DNA from: Rhizophagus irregularis
Taxonomy: Eukaryota > Glomeromycota > Glomeromycetes > Glomerales > Glomeraceae
NCBI RefSeq assembly: GCF_026210795.1
Contig: NC_089458.1
Location: 496,001-560,000 of the forward strand
DNA: 64,000 bases
Reading direction: 5' to 3'
Shown: positions 23,170 to 33,360 of the stretch, in pieces
Layout: every line of letters starts with the position of its first letter
Numbering within the stretch: the first letter of the stretch is position 1
Program-made: the position numbers and the translations under genes
The notes under the pieces: generated by a model
Seen by the model: only the letters and a program-made list of their open reading frames with translations
Databases searched by the model: none
Told to the model about the DNA's origin: nothing

Positions 23170-25012
23170 CTATACTTGAATCACGTTACAGCTAATTATT
23201 TTTCGGCCGACTAAACCATTATTTGAAAAATAATTGCTCATGCAAAATAATATTATCATTATACACAACATTTTTTGTTTGACATCCGTTATTTTCACCA
23301 GTAAGAATTTTGATATACCGGTACGAAGTAACTCTTGAGAGTGCAATGTATAATTGACCATGTGAAAAAACTGGTTGTAATAAATAAAGAAACACTCTAT
23401 TCAATGTCTGGCCTTGCGACTTGTTAATTGTCATGGAGAATGCAATACGCACTGGAAATTGTCGTCATTTTAGAATAAACGGGAGATTACTGTCAGAAGG
23501 TATTAATGTGATCTGGGATATGAAGGTATGTCAGCCAATGTTAGAATCTGTCATAATCTCTGCATCAATCACTTTACTTTGAAGTCCACAAATAATTAAT
23601 CTTGTTCCATTACAAAGGCCTTCTGATGAGTTCAAGTTTCGCAAAAGTATTATTGGCACTCTCACCTTCAACTTCAATTTACCAGGAGGAAGATCAGGAA
23701 TTTTCAATGATCTTAAAAATTCGGGTGAATATATTTGAGGTTGTTCTGCACTGCTATCTTCTGTCAATTCTACTGAGTCTGCACTGGGATACACATTAAC
23801 ATTGCCTGGAAATCGATCCATTACTATAGTTGAAATTGCTTCAACATCAATGTTCTTTGGAGTTAAAATAGCTCTTCCAACCAAGTAATTTGCATTCCCA
23901 GAATTTTCAACCAAGTTTGGATAGACAAAATCAATAAGGTTTGTCAAATTTCCATTAGGTATTACAATATCTGCAGGAAGATTTATCATGTTTTCTGTGT
24001 TTGGATTTATTGGGTACTTGCCATCTCCAATTTTTAGGAGAATTTCTGCAAATTTTTTTTGGGTTTGATTCACTTGGGAATTATCAGTGTGACAAAGTCT
24101 CATATTTGTTATTAATTTCATCATTTTCATGTATTTCCATACAAATGATCTACTTAAGCTTGCTGAGACAATATCAGCGTGAGATGCACGTGGTATAACA
24201 GGCAATACTTGATGAAAATCTCCTTCAAAAACAAAGGTTTTTCCTCCAAATGGTCTATCTACTTATGTAATATCTCAGAATGTTCAATTAACTGCTTCAA
24301 ATGCAAATTTATGCATTATTGGAGCTTCATCCCAGATAAAAAGCTTTGTTATATTAATCAAATGGGCCTTTTTACTCCTTCGTGAAATGTTGCATGTTGA
24401 GGATTCATTTAATTTAATTGGAATTTTGAATTGAGAGTGTGCAGTTCTACCACCACTTATTAAAAGTGCTGCAACTCCAGAGGATGCTACTGCCAATGCA
24501 ATTTTACCATGTGATCTAACACTTGCTAGCAAGGTATTATATAGAAATGTCTTTTCAGTACCACCTGGTCCATTCACAAAAAAACACATGCCATCTGTAT
24601 GTTCAATTTCCTGCATTACAGCATCATATATAGCATGTTGGTCATTATTCAACAGAGGAACATTTTGATGTAGTTCATTTTCCAGCTGTATGATGCTATA
24701 TGATCTTTCTTCACAAATTAATTGATCTAATTCATCACCACTTTTATCAATTCCTTCTGAAGGAAGTGGCATATTTGGAAAATTTTTTAGTGATGTTCCA
24801 TTTAACAGCAGGTAATGTTCCAGTTGATTAAGTGCTTGATTTTCAATTGCATCATGCATAACTTGTTGATTATGATGATACATTATGTCTTTACATAATG
24901 CTAATTTGTAATTATTCCATAGCACTTCAGGTATTGCTGGTTGACAAAAAAGAAGAATCATTGCAAAAAGATGTCGTAGTTGTTGACCTGTCTTTATCTC
25001 ACTTGTCTCACA
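23170..25012 (-). pseudogene. Helitron Pif1-like helicase, C-terminal part, decayed
   Basis: Reading down from 25012: RHLFAMILLFCQPAIPEVLW, then Walker A region FVNGPGGTEKTF (normally GTGKT, so Gly is replaced by Glu), Walker B FIWDEAPIMHK, motif GDFHQVLPVIPR, a long linker, and the final helicase motifs MTINKSQGQTLNRVF and FSHGQLYIALSRV near 23260-23440. Three stops fall within about 8 codons at 24284-24286, 24275-24277 and 24263-24265, at places where the family has Arg, Arg and Gln. More frame changes separate 23531 from 23452. Pif1-type helicases of Helitrons unwind the strand during rolling-circle transposition; this copy is inactive. Confidence 0.9.
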
Positions 25013-25014
25013 TA

Positions 25015-26335
25015 CAGTTCACGACATAAATATCCAGAATTTTATCACAATATGTAAAAACATAATAAATTTTATTTTTTTTATTTCAAATTTATACCAT
25101 TAATAGCTTAAGATGTGCAGATAAACATACTTTAAAAGTTAGTAATTTATCGTATAACCATTATTTTCTATGACCATGTTAATCCGATCTGACATGCTAT
25201 CTGCTAAACTAAAGAAGAGATTTTTATCAATATTATCCCATTCTTGCTGAATTATGCCTTGAAAATCATTAGCACCAAGTGATTTTTTTTTCATAACCCA
25301 ATTATTAACCCTTCTTTCTACATTTCCTTTAAGAATCGCCCATAAATTTTTGATGGGATTCAAGTCAGGTGAGTTTGCAGGCCAATCAATAACCGGAACA
25401 TTATTAATCACAAAAAATTGATGAGTAAGCTTCGCGGTATGCATTGGCGCATTGTCCTGCTGAAAATTCCATCCATAACCAGCATGATAAGCATTAGGAA
25501 GTAGTTGAGATTGAAGGATTTCACGGTATTTAGCAGAATTCATGTTTTCTGTAAATAATGCAACTCCAATTGGCCCTTGGCGGCAAAATGCACCCCAAAC
25601 ATGAACCTTATATGGATGTTTTACCATAGGATGTACTGGATGTGGGTTTTCAGTCTTGTAACGTACAATTTGAGTATTACGAAACGTCTGAAATGTACTT
25701 TCATCCAAAAAAATTGTGTGAGTCCAGTCATCTTGGATGTGATTTAAGGCCCATTGAAGACGAGCTTCAACATGACTTTCTTTAAGAAGAGGAACAGACC
25801 ATGGTCTACAAACAATATAATTAAGTTTATTTTTAAGAGTACGTTGTACAGTTCGGGTTGATACATTAAGATCTGGATACAAATTATTCAGCTTTGTTGT
25901 CATTAAAGCTGAAGTTGTTGCATTATCATTTTTAAGAAGACGGCCAAGATATTGACGTTTTTTTTGTGTCAGAACAAGAGGACGACCAGGAACGGGTAAG
26001 TGTTCAACACTTTCTGTTTTTTTTAGACGATTGATAATGTCATATACTGTAGACTTTGGAAAACCAGTCATTTTAATTATTTCAGAGGGTTTTTGTATAT
26101 TATTATCCCATAGCTCCTTAACAGTCAACCTTTGCATTTCAAATACCGAAGTGGGTGCCATGATTTTATTTTGCTGCTGATAAACAATCAGGTGAGAATT
26201 TTTCACGCTATATTTATGTTTAAAAAGGGCTGATCAACTTCCATTTTAATTATTATTTTGGTTGCACAAGACTTGGTGTGACAGCACTCCTTTATGCATA
26301 AAAATAAAAATTCTGAATATTTATGTCGTAAACTG
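25015..26335 (-). mobile_element. Second Tc1-like DNA transposon, 1321 bp, inside the Helitron
   Basis: Inverted ends CAGTTCACGACATAAATA (25015) and, from the right, CAGTTTACGACATAAATA, about 29 bp with two differences. TA lies at 25013-25014 and 26336-26337. The Helitron protein is continuous across it (GLL... on one side, SEIKTGQQLRHLF on the other). The size equals that of the element at 421-1741 although termini and proteins differ. Confidence 0.95.
25139..26206 (-). CDS. Tc1-family transposase, intact frame but third catalytic residue changed
   Basis: A full-length open frame (355 aa from 26206; the ATG at 26161, MAPTSVFEMQRL, gives 340 aa and is equally likely). N-terminal helix-turn-helix (IIKMTGFPKSTVYDIINRL), GRPLVLT linker, then the DDE domain: Asp in FLDESTF, Asp in QQDNAPMH, and 34 residues later the block SPDLNPIKNLWAIL, in which the expected Glu is Lys. 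The codon is AAA at 25349-25351 on the minus strand, one G-to-A step from GAA. Tc1 enzymes need all three acidic residues to bind metal, so this protein should bind DNA but not cut. It could still act as a dominant-negative repressor, which is speculation. Confidence 0.9.
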   Translation of the reverse strand: MKNSHLIVYQQQNKIMAPTSVFEMQRLTVKELWDNNIQKPSEIIKMTGFPKSTVYDIINRLKKTESVEHLPVPGRPLVLTQKKRQYLGRLLKNDNATTSALMTTKLNNLYPDLNVSTRTVQRTLKNKLNYIVCRPWSVPLLKESHVEARLQWALNHIQDDWTHTIFLDESTFQTFRNTQIVRYKTENPHPVHPMVKHPYKVHVWGAFCRQGPIGVALFTENMNSAKYREILQSQLLPNAYHAGYGWNFQQDNAPMHTAKLTHQFFVINNVPVIDWPANSPDLNPIKNLWAILKGNVERRVNNWVMKKKSLGANDFQGIIQQEWDNIDKNLFFSLADSMSDRINMVIENNGYTINY

Positions 26336-26337
26336 TA

Positions 26338-27982
26338 AACATGCATCTTATTCAGCATCATCTTAAAGAAGACCTAGTAGAATGCAAGCTTCTTTAAAGT
26401 TTCTACACATATGTCCATTAACAGTTTTTAAGTCATCAAAGCTGGTTGCACCTTTAACATGAGTAAGTAAGATTCGCAAATAATATCTTTCTCCTTCTGA
26501 AGGTTGTACCATATATAATCTTCCAATTGCTTCTGTTGTAATTTTTCGAAGATTCCATGTGTGATTAGATAAATCCCAAGTATAGCGAATAGGAAAATCA
26601 GTATATTTATATTCACGTGCTGCAGTACTTTCTAAATTTTCTTGGAACCAAGCTATTAAGGTTGTTGGATGTATATTAATATGTTCAATAACATCCTGCA
26701 GATTTTTTCACTCTTGAAAAGAAATATATTGGTGATCTGGAAAATGAACTGCTAGTCTTTGTACATTTGGAGAACGGCCATGCATTTTATAATGGAAAAT
26801 TCTCCAGATACTTTCAGAAGCTGAAACATACCTTGCATCCAGGTACATTTTTATTTTATCAACTTCAACTGGTACTGATGTTTGCTGATCACCAATATTA
26901 TCAGATTGTGAAAGAGCAATAGTTGCCCAATCATGACCCTTATAAACATACTTGTATAGGTATTTTACTGCTAAAACAAAATTGCAAATCTCAACATTAA
27001 TGTGAGCATTATATTTTGTAACTAACTTTACATTATGTGGCACAACCCATCTGTTATCTAATTGAATGCCCTCTCTAGTTTCAACAAAATGGCCAGTATC
27101 CCTTTTGTGATAAATAGGATATCCATTATTACATTCTTGTATATTTTTCTGAAATCTTTTAGAATAATGTTTCTGGCATACACCATCCTTTATACATGGT
27201 GCAGATGGATTTATTACACCACATGGGCCATGCATCATAACGGCTGCTACTATCTTATAAGCAAGAGGATGTGTTGCAGGGTCTGGAATTTCAGTAGAAA
27301 CAATGGAGTCATAATCATCTGTTGATCGTAATTTATCCTCTGGTTTTAATATCAATAGAATATGTGCATGAGGTAAACCACGCTTCTGAAATTCTATCAC
27401 ATAAACATATGCAATAACTTTACCAAGCCAATATTTTTCACACAGATCTTTTAGCAGCTTCCGTAGCTTTATATGAAAGACACGAGCTGTCAAATCAGGC
27501 CTATCAGCTGCATTCTGTTGAGGTAGCAATTCTCTAGTGATTTCTGGCCACTTAGGATTATATGTAAAAGTAACAAAAAGATCAGGCTTTCCAAAGTGAC
27601 TTACAATGGCCATTGCATCCTGATACAGCTAATACATATGACGTAAACCACCAATAAATGACAATGAAAGAATTATACGATATCCAATATCCCTGCTACT
27701 ATCTCCAGCATGTATTGCATCTACAGCACCATTATACAATTCAGTTCTAAGTGATGATTGGTTGAATTTAAGGTAATTCAGACGATTCTGCTCTATTTTT
27801 GCATATTGATCAACAATATATTGCTGATATAAACGTCCTGCACGTTGCAGCCAATCACCATTCTTAATCTGTAACCTATAGGAATAATATTGCATTGGAG
27901 TAACATTTTTTTCTTTCCTAGTTCCTATAAGTGGTATATTCAGATGCCAACTGTCATTACCATTTGGAAATAGCAATACATA
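26338..27982 (-). pseudogene. Helitron Rep (HUH) domain region, decayed
   Basis: Starts directly at the junction with the 24.5-kb insertion: YVLLFPNGNDSWHLNIPL at 27980, then HAGDSSRDIGYRI. After a stop and frame change near 27625 it continues MAIVSHFGKPDLFVTFTYNPKWPEI, with the HUH motif in GLPHAHILL and the tyrosine block KYLYKYVYKGHD. It runs to about 26428 through AREYKYTDFPIRYTWD and GRLYMVQPSEGERYYLRIL. In Helitrons the HUH motif and paired tyrosines nick and join single-stranded DNA. The upstream portion of the same protein is at 52533-53828. Confidence 0.9.
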
Positions 27983-28310
27983 CACAGATCAAAATCGAGG
28001 CTATCGGTTGCATATCGGGTACCAGATATATGTAAGATATGTATATGATATGTATACGATATGCAACAATTACACACATATCGGGTACCTGATATCTGTA
28101 ATGTTTATGCAGAAGTTCAGTAATATATATTATAGATATCATGCACATATTACACATATATCGGGTAGTATAATATCGGGCACATATCTTATACATGTCG
28201 TATAAATATCATATTATTGGTCAGTATAATATCGGACACATGTTATATAGATATCGGGTAAATATAGGATACATATCGTACATTTATCTAACAATACGAT
28301 AGATAATTTT
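27983..28310. repeat. Left terminal and sub-terminal repeats of the 24.5-kb element
   Basis: Copies of ATCGGGTACC or close variants occur near 28015, 28080 and 28158 with further ATATCGG(G/A)CA motifs to 28270, in both orientations, interspersed with ATATGTA/ATACATAT. Sub-terminal motif clusters are where CACTA DNA-binding proteins dock. Confidence 0.75.
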
Positions 28311-28700
28311 TTCATATAATATTATAATTTAATCTGGGCAAAATTATAATTTCAGATTAATTTTTAATTTTAATTCAGGCTAAAGTAAAATTTTATTACA
28401 CAAATTTTATTATTTTCAATTAAACTAAAAGTTTTATTGTTTTTTAATTAATAATAAAAAAGATTACAAAAAAATATATTATTCTATATAGCTATATAAA
28501 TAATTAGATATCTGTTATCTACAAATAGCGCTTATTTTTATCTGTTTAATATTTAAAAGAAAGAAATAGTATTTTAGTAATAAAGATATTAGTATGAATA
28601 ATGTATTCGTAAAAGAAAAAGAATAGTATTAAAAAAATGTTAGTAAAAAATGGTTAGTAATAGAAAATGTTATTAGTATGTTTAGTAGTAAAATATATTA
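28311..28700. other. AT-rich spacer, no gene seen
   Basis: Only A/T runs and degenerate TTAGTA motifs (about 28570-28720). Confidence 0.5.
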
Positions 28701-28714
28701 GTAAAAACAAACGT

Positions 28715-29110
28715 TAGTAGGTTAGAAAAAAAGAAAAGAAGTGTATAATATAAATAAAAATTAGTAAAAAATATACCTTTGTATTTATTTCACCTCTTTT
28801 TTGAAGTTTGCTGTTTAAAGAGAAAATAGATCTTATTAATTATTTTTCTTTAATAAATAAAAAAAATAAATATTTAAATTACCTTGATGTGCGTTACTCT
28901 CATATTCTTCTGAAGATATATGATTAGATCTTCTTTTTCTTGAGTTTACTATATATAAACCAAATTAATTTTTGATTAAATTTTTTTAAAAAGAATGCTT
29001 AGATTACCTTGATATGTGTTGCTTCTAAATTCTTTTGATTTAGAGTTTTTTTTCTTGAATTCGCAGATATAGAATTACTATCTTGACGCACAGTATCAAA
29101 AAATGTTCAC
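28715..29110 (-). other. Remnant of a spliced gene with a duplicated exon
   Basis: On the minus strand three exon-like blocks are separated by GT-AG sequences: one ending ACACATATCAAG before GTAATC (about 29005), one ending GCACATCAAG before GTAATT (about 28885), and one ending ATACAAAG before GTATAT (about 28775). The first two look like duplicates (both run from an AATTCAAG/AACTCAAG-AAA start to the CATCAAG end and encode Asn-Ser-Arg-Lys-rich peptides). No larger gene is recognised. Confidence 0.35.
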
Positions 29111-29340
29111 CCTTGATGTAGAAGGTACTTAGAAACCACCTCGTCTCCCGATTAATGAGACTCTAAGTCAGAGGAGGCTAGCCTATTGGGTACAAGTACC
29201 TTACAACTTCATCTTTAGGTAGTCAAAAATCTCGGGTGGTTCCAGACCACAGCGTACTACATGATTAGTCTTTGGACATGTTGGGATTTGATAAGTGAGA
29301 GAAAAAATAACTCCAGCGCCAGCGTTTTGTAAAGAATAAT
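29101..29340 (+). other. Complex-sequence island with pol III-like boxes
   Basis: A balanced-composition stretch in otherwise AT-rich DNA. GGTTCCAGACC (29238-29248) resembles a tRNA B box and sits in a GTGG/CCAC stem; TAGCCTATTGGG (29179-29190) resembles an A box at plausible spacing. No acceptor stem could be built, so it is not called a tRNA. Confidence 0.3.
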
Positions 29341-29554
29341 AAAATAATATTTTTAAGTTAGTTCTTTCTTTATTAAATTTTTGAAAAAGTTTTGTTTCTT
29401 AAAATTGTAAAAAAATGCTGGTTGCTACAACTGACGGACAACGACAAATTGTCAGGCTACCCCTGGACAAAGTAATTGGAAGGCAGAAAATGTCATAAAA
29501 TATCCAGCCCTATTTCATAACATTTTCCTCCAGGCTAAAGCAAATATTACAAAA

Positions 29555-29803
29555 GAAATTGCAAATATATTTAACAAGCAATAGATACATAACCGTTGAA
29601 AAATATATTCACACTTCATATTGTAATACCACAGTCTAACAAAGAAAGACAAGAAATTGCAAATATATTTAACAAGCAATAGATACATGGCCGTTGAAAA
29701 ATATATTCACACTTATACCACAAAGAAAGACAAGAAATTGCAAATATATTTAACAAGCAATAGATACATGGCGTTGAAAAATATATTCACACTTATACCA
29801 CAA
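29555..29803 (+). repeat. Three tandem copies of an 81-97-bp unit
   Basis: GAAATTGCAAATATATTTAA begins copies at about 29555, 29652 and 29733; each contains AAGCAATAGATACAT and TTGAAAAATATATTCACACTT. The fourth copy start is interrupted by the element at 29804 and resumes as AGAAAGAC at 34318. Confidence 0.85.
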
Positions 29804-29859
29804 CACAGGTCGAAGGGGCACCATTGTCCAAAATTCAAAAAATGCAAATTCCACATTTT

Positions 29860-30470
29860 CCTGGAAAATGGTGGGAAATTGTGGAAAATGCTGCATTACA
29901 CTGAGCAATTTTTTGGAACAGCATTGCTACAACATCATTCCGATTTAGCAAATTTTATGAAAATTTGGGAAAATGCTACATTATATCTCAAATGTAACAT
30001 TTCGTAACATTGTTATAACATTGTCATTAAAATCAAATTTTGCTTTTTTTTTGTCAAATGTTCCAATTTTCTTGCAAATGGTGCATTTTTATGAAAATTC
30101 CACATTTTACCTCAAATGTAATAACATTTCATAAAATTGTTATAAATTGTCAATTAAAATTAAATTTTGCTTTTTTTTGTCAAATGTTGAATTTTAACTT
30201 TGCAAAATGGTACATTTTTATGAAAATGCTACATTTTATCTTCAATGTGACATCATTGTAACAACATTTCATAAAATTGTTGTAACATTGTCAATTAAAA
30301 TTAAATTTTGTCAAATATTCCGATTTTCTGGCAAATGGTGTATTTTTTTATGAAAATTCTATATTTTCTGTCAAATGTTGCATATTTCCAGCAAATTTTA
30401 AGTTTTTTTGGTCAAAATGTTTCATTTTCGTCAGAATGTTAAAATGTTGCATTTTTTTTTTGAAAATGCT
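29860..30470. repeat. Degenerate left sub-terminal repeats (ACATTTT-type)
   Basis: Many variants of TGCTACATTTTA, TGTTGCATTTT and GTAACATTG-CAATTAAAATTAAATTTTG; the TGTAACATTG / TTTTTGTCAAATGTT block recurs about three times between 30010 and 30310. Confidence 0.6.
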
Positions 30471-30479
30471 CAATAATAT

Positions 30480-30950
30480 AGCATTACACTGGAAAATGTA
30501 GCATTTTACCAAATTACACTAAAAAGCATCACAATTATTACATTTTTTGGAAAATTCCACATTACATTAAATTACACTAAATTACACTAAAAAATGTAGC
30601 ACTATACTAAATTATGCGGCATTGCACTAAAAAATACCGCAATTGCACTAGACAATGTAGCATTACACTAAAAAGTACTACAATTAGTATATTTTTTAGA
30701 AAATTTCGCGTTATACTGGAAAATGTAACATTATGCTAGAAAATGCAGAATTGCACTAAAAAACGCGGAATTGTGCTAAAAAACACGGAATTGCACTAAA
30801 AAATACGGAATTGCACTAAAAAACGCGGAATTGCACTAAAAAAATGCGGAATTACACTAAAAAACGTGGAATTGCACTAAAAAACACAAAAAAATACTAC
30901 AATTACACTGGATAATGTAGCATTACACTTAATTACATTAAAATTGTTAG
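30480..30950 (+). repeat. 17-18-bp tandem repeat, TTGCACTAAAAAACGCGGAA type
   Basis: At 30730-30890 the unit TTGCACTAAAAAACGCGGAA (17-20 bp with variation) repeats about nine times; degenerate copies extend to both sides. Confidence 0.85.
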
Positions 30951-31374
30951 GGTAATTTTTATTTATTTGTAAAAAACATGAACATTATTTAATTTACAAT
31001 ATTTATAATCACGTTAAAATATGCATTATTTAACACTAAATACACTAAACACATCAGTATATTCAACATACACGATGTGTTGTTTAATTTAATACTAAAC
31101 CTTACTACTGAAGACTCCCTCTTTTTGTCACTATAAACAGGCGGAGGGAGCAGCAATGGCTCTCCCCCTATAGGTACTTTATGGCCTCTACCTGTTTACA
31201 GAGGAGGGGCTTTTCGTAAAGTATTAGTTAATAATAGATATATATATATGTATATATAAGCATATATATACATCTATTTAAAATTAAAATAAAAAAAAAA
31301 ATTCGGGGCGGGGGAAAGCCCCTATTTATATAAAATTATATATCACGTGCATCACGTGATATTACTTAATAATT

Positions 31375-31394
31375 ACCGCAGCTTTAGCTGCGGT
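31375..31394. promoter_or_regulatory. Perfect 9-bp hairpin upstream of the intron-array unit
   Basis: ACCGCAGCT-TT-AGCTGCGGT folds into a perfect stem. Two CACGTG-type palindromes lie just before it (31344-31360) and another A/T hairpin just after (about 31410-31440). This is the expected promoter position for the unit that starts near 31467; the function is not known. Confidence 0.4.
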
Positions 31395-31466
31395 AAAACG
31401 AAAAAAAAATTAAGTTTTTTTTAGAAAAAGCTTAATTTTTTTTTCTCACGTCCCCTTTCTTTCGCC

Positions 31467-33360
31467 ATGTCTTTATCTCACCTTCCTTTTCCCCTTTTCC
31501 TTTCGTTCTCCTCCTCCCTTTTTGTTCCATTTTCCCTTTCCCTTTCGTTATCACCCTCCCTTTTCGTTCATTTTCCCTTTCCCTTTCGTTATCACCCTCC
31601 CTTTTCGTTCCATTTCCCCTTTTCCCTTTTCGTTCTTCTTTTTCCCTTCCCTTCCACTTTTCCTTCCCGGAATCTTCCTTTCAGAAAAATGAAATGGTAA
31701 GTTTCGAAGCGAAACGCTTCGAAACTTTTGATTTTTTTTTTAATTCTCTTTTGTAAGGAAACGTTTCTAACGTTTCCTATTTTTTTTTATCAGCTTTTCC
31801 AATAACGGGAATTACAATGACGCGTGGACTAAGACGCTTCATTAATTCAATGTCAATCTCACGAAGACTAAAAGTTATCAAAAATAAATAAAATATTAAA
31901 ATTACACAACATAGGTAAGTTTCGAAGCGAAACTTATTAATTTTTTTTTAAATTTCTTTTAGGAAACGTTTCTAACGTTTCCTTTCTTTTTTTTTGTAGG
32001 ATTTTCGATGTGTTGTGTTATATGCGTAAATAAAAGAGATTTCTAATGACACTTTAGGGGTTTACTTTTCAAAGCAGTGAAAATCACAATATACTTTTTG
32101 TTTTTTTTGACAGGAAACAGGTGACAGTTTTGACTTAGGAACGAAATGATGGTAAGTTTCGAAGCGGTTCGCTTCGAAACTTTAAAAAAAATTTTTTTTT
32201 TTTAATTTTTTGTAAGGAAACGTTTCTAACGTTTCCTATTTTTTTTTGTATAGATTTTTTGACTTTGGAAGGCTAATCGGTAAGTTTTGAAGCGTGTTGC
32301 ACATTTCGAAACTTCTAAAAAAAAAAATTTATTATTTTTTTTTTATTAAAAGAAACGTTTATATTAACGTTTCTTTCCTTCTTTTATAGTCGGACGTTAA
32401 CCGATGGAAACGATTGGTAAGCTTTCGCAAACTTAATTTTGTTTTTATTGTAAACGTTTATATTAACGTTTCTTTTTTACTTTTTGTAGGTTCCGGACGT
32501 TTGGATAATGGAAATCGAAACGAACCGGTGAGTTTCGCAATATTGTATTGCGAAACTTATTTTTTTAATTATTTTTTTTTAAAGAAACGATACTAAACGT
32601 TTCTTTCTTTTAATTTTTGTAGATTCTGGACGTTTGGATAATGAACTTCGAAACGAACCGGTAAGTTTTGCAACATTCTGTTGCGAAACAATTTTTATTA
32701 ATTTTTTTTAAAGAAACGATACTAAACGTTTCTTTCTTTTAATTTTTGTAGGTTCCGGACGTTAGAATGATGGAAACGACCAGTAAGTTTCGCAATGTTA
32801 CATTGCGAAACTTAATTTTTTATTTTTTTTATTAAAAGAAACGTTTATATTAACGTTTCTTTTTTACTTTTTGTAGGTTCCGGACGTTAGAATGAATGAA
32901 ACGACCGGTAAGTTTCGCAATGTTACATTGCGAAACTTAATTTTTGTTTTTTTATTAAAAGAAACGTTAACTAACGTAACGTTTGACTTTTTACTTTTGT
33001 AGGTTCCGGACGTTTGGATAATGGAAATCGTAACGAACCGGTAAGTTTCGCAACATTGTGTTGCGAAACTTAATTTTTATTTTTATTTTTTTAAAAGAAA
33101 CATTACCTAACGTTTCTTTTTTACTTTTTGTAGGTTCCGGACGTTTGGATAATGGAAATCAAAACGAACCGGTGAGTTTCGCAACATTGGTTGTGAAACT
33201 TAATTTTTATTAATTTTTTTTTAAGAAACGTTAACTAACGTTTGTTTACTTTCTTTTTTGTAGGTTTTCACCAGCTTCTACTTTGGCATTGGACATTAGA
33301 TACATGAATGAATTAGAGATGCGGATTACCCATAGATCATTGGATATCTGATGAATATAG
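31467..33360 (+). other. Candidate transcription unit with eleven hairpin introns (array A)
   Basis: A pyrimidine-rich first exon (31467-31696, containing two copies of a CCCTTTCCCTTTCG block) is followed by introns at 31697-31793, 31915-31999, 32152-32253, 32280-32389, 32417-32489, 32528-32622, 32661-32751, 32783-32876, 32908-33002, 33041-33133 and 33172-33263. All begin GTAAG or GTGAG and end in AG after a T-rich tract. Exons 4-11 are only 26-38 nt, several of them near-copies starting GTTCCGGACGTTTGG and ending ACGAACCG. In most introns the bases from +3 onward form a stem (AAGTTTCGCAATG-TTA-CATTGCGAAACTT type) and a second stem (AAACGTT-AACGTTT type) contains the branch-site-like CTAAC. 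Exon lengths are not multiples of three and frames close quickly, so a non-coding RNA is more likely than a protein. Whether the RNA is made or spliced is unknown. Confidence 0.7.

Noticed and set aside
29193-29262. tRNA gene around the GTGG-TTCCAGA-CCAC arm
   Set aside because: No matching 7-bp acceptor stem or anticodon arm could be built; kept only as a pol III-like signal.
29101-29340. Hammerhead-type ribozyme in the complex island
   Set aside because: The CTGATGA core and the GAAA partner are not present in the needed arrangement.
31467-31700. Pro/Ser/Phe/Leu-rich protein encoded by the pyrimidine-rich tract
   Set aside because: The frame is a by-product of CCCTTTCC repeats; composition is repeat-driven and no downstream frame is kept.
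31697-33263. Array A as a CRISPR-like direct-repeat array
   Set aside because: The repeated units are flanked by consistent GT and AG with branch sites and lie in a eukaryotic transposon; repeat and spacer both vary and there are no cas-like genes.
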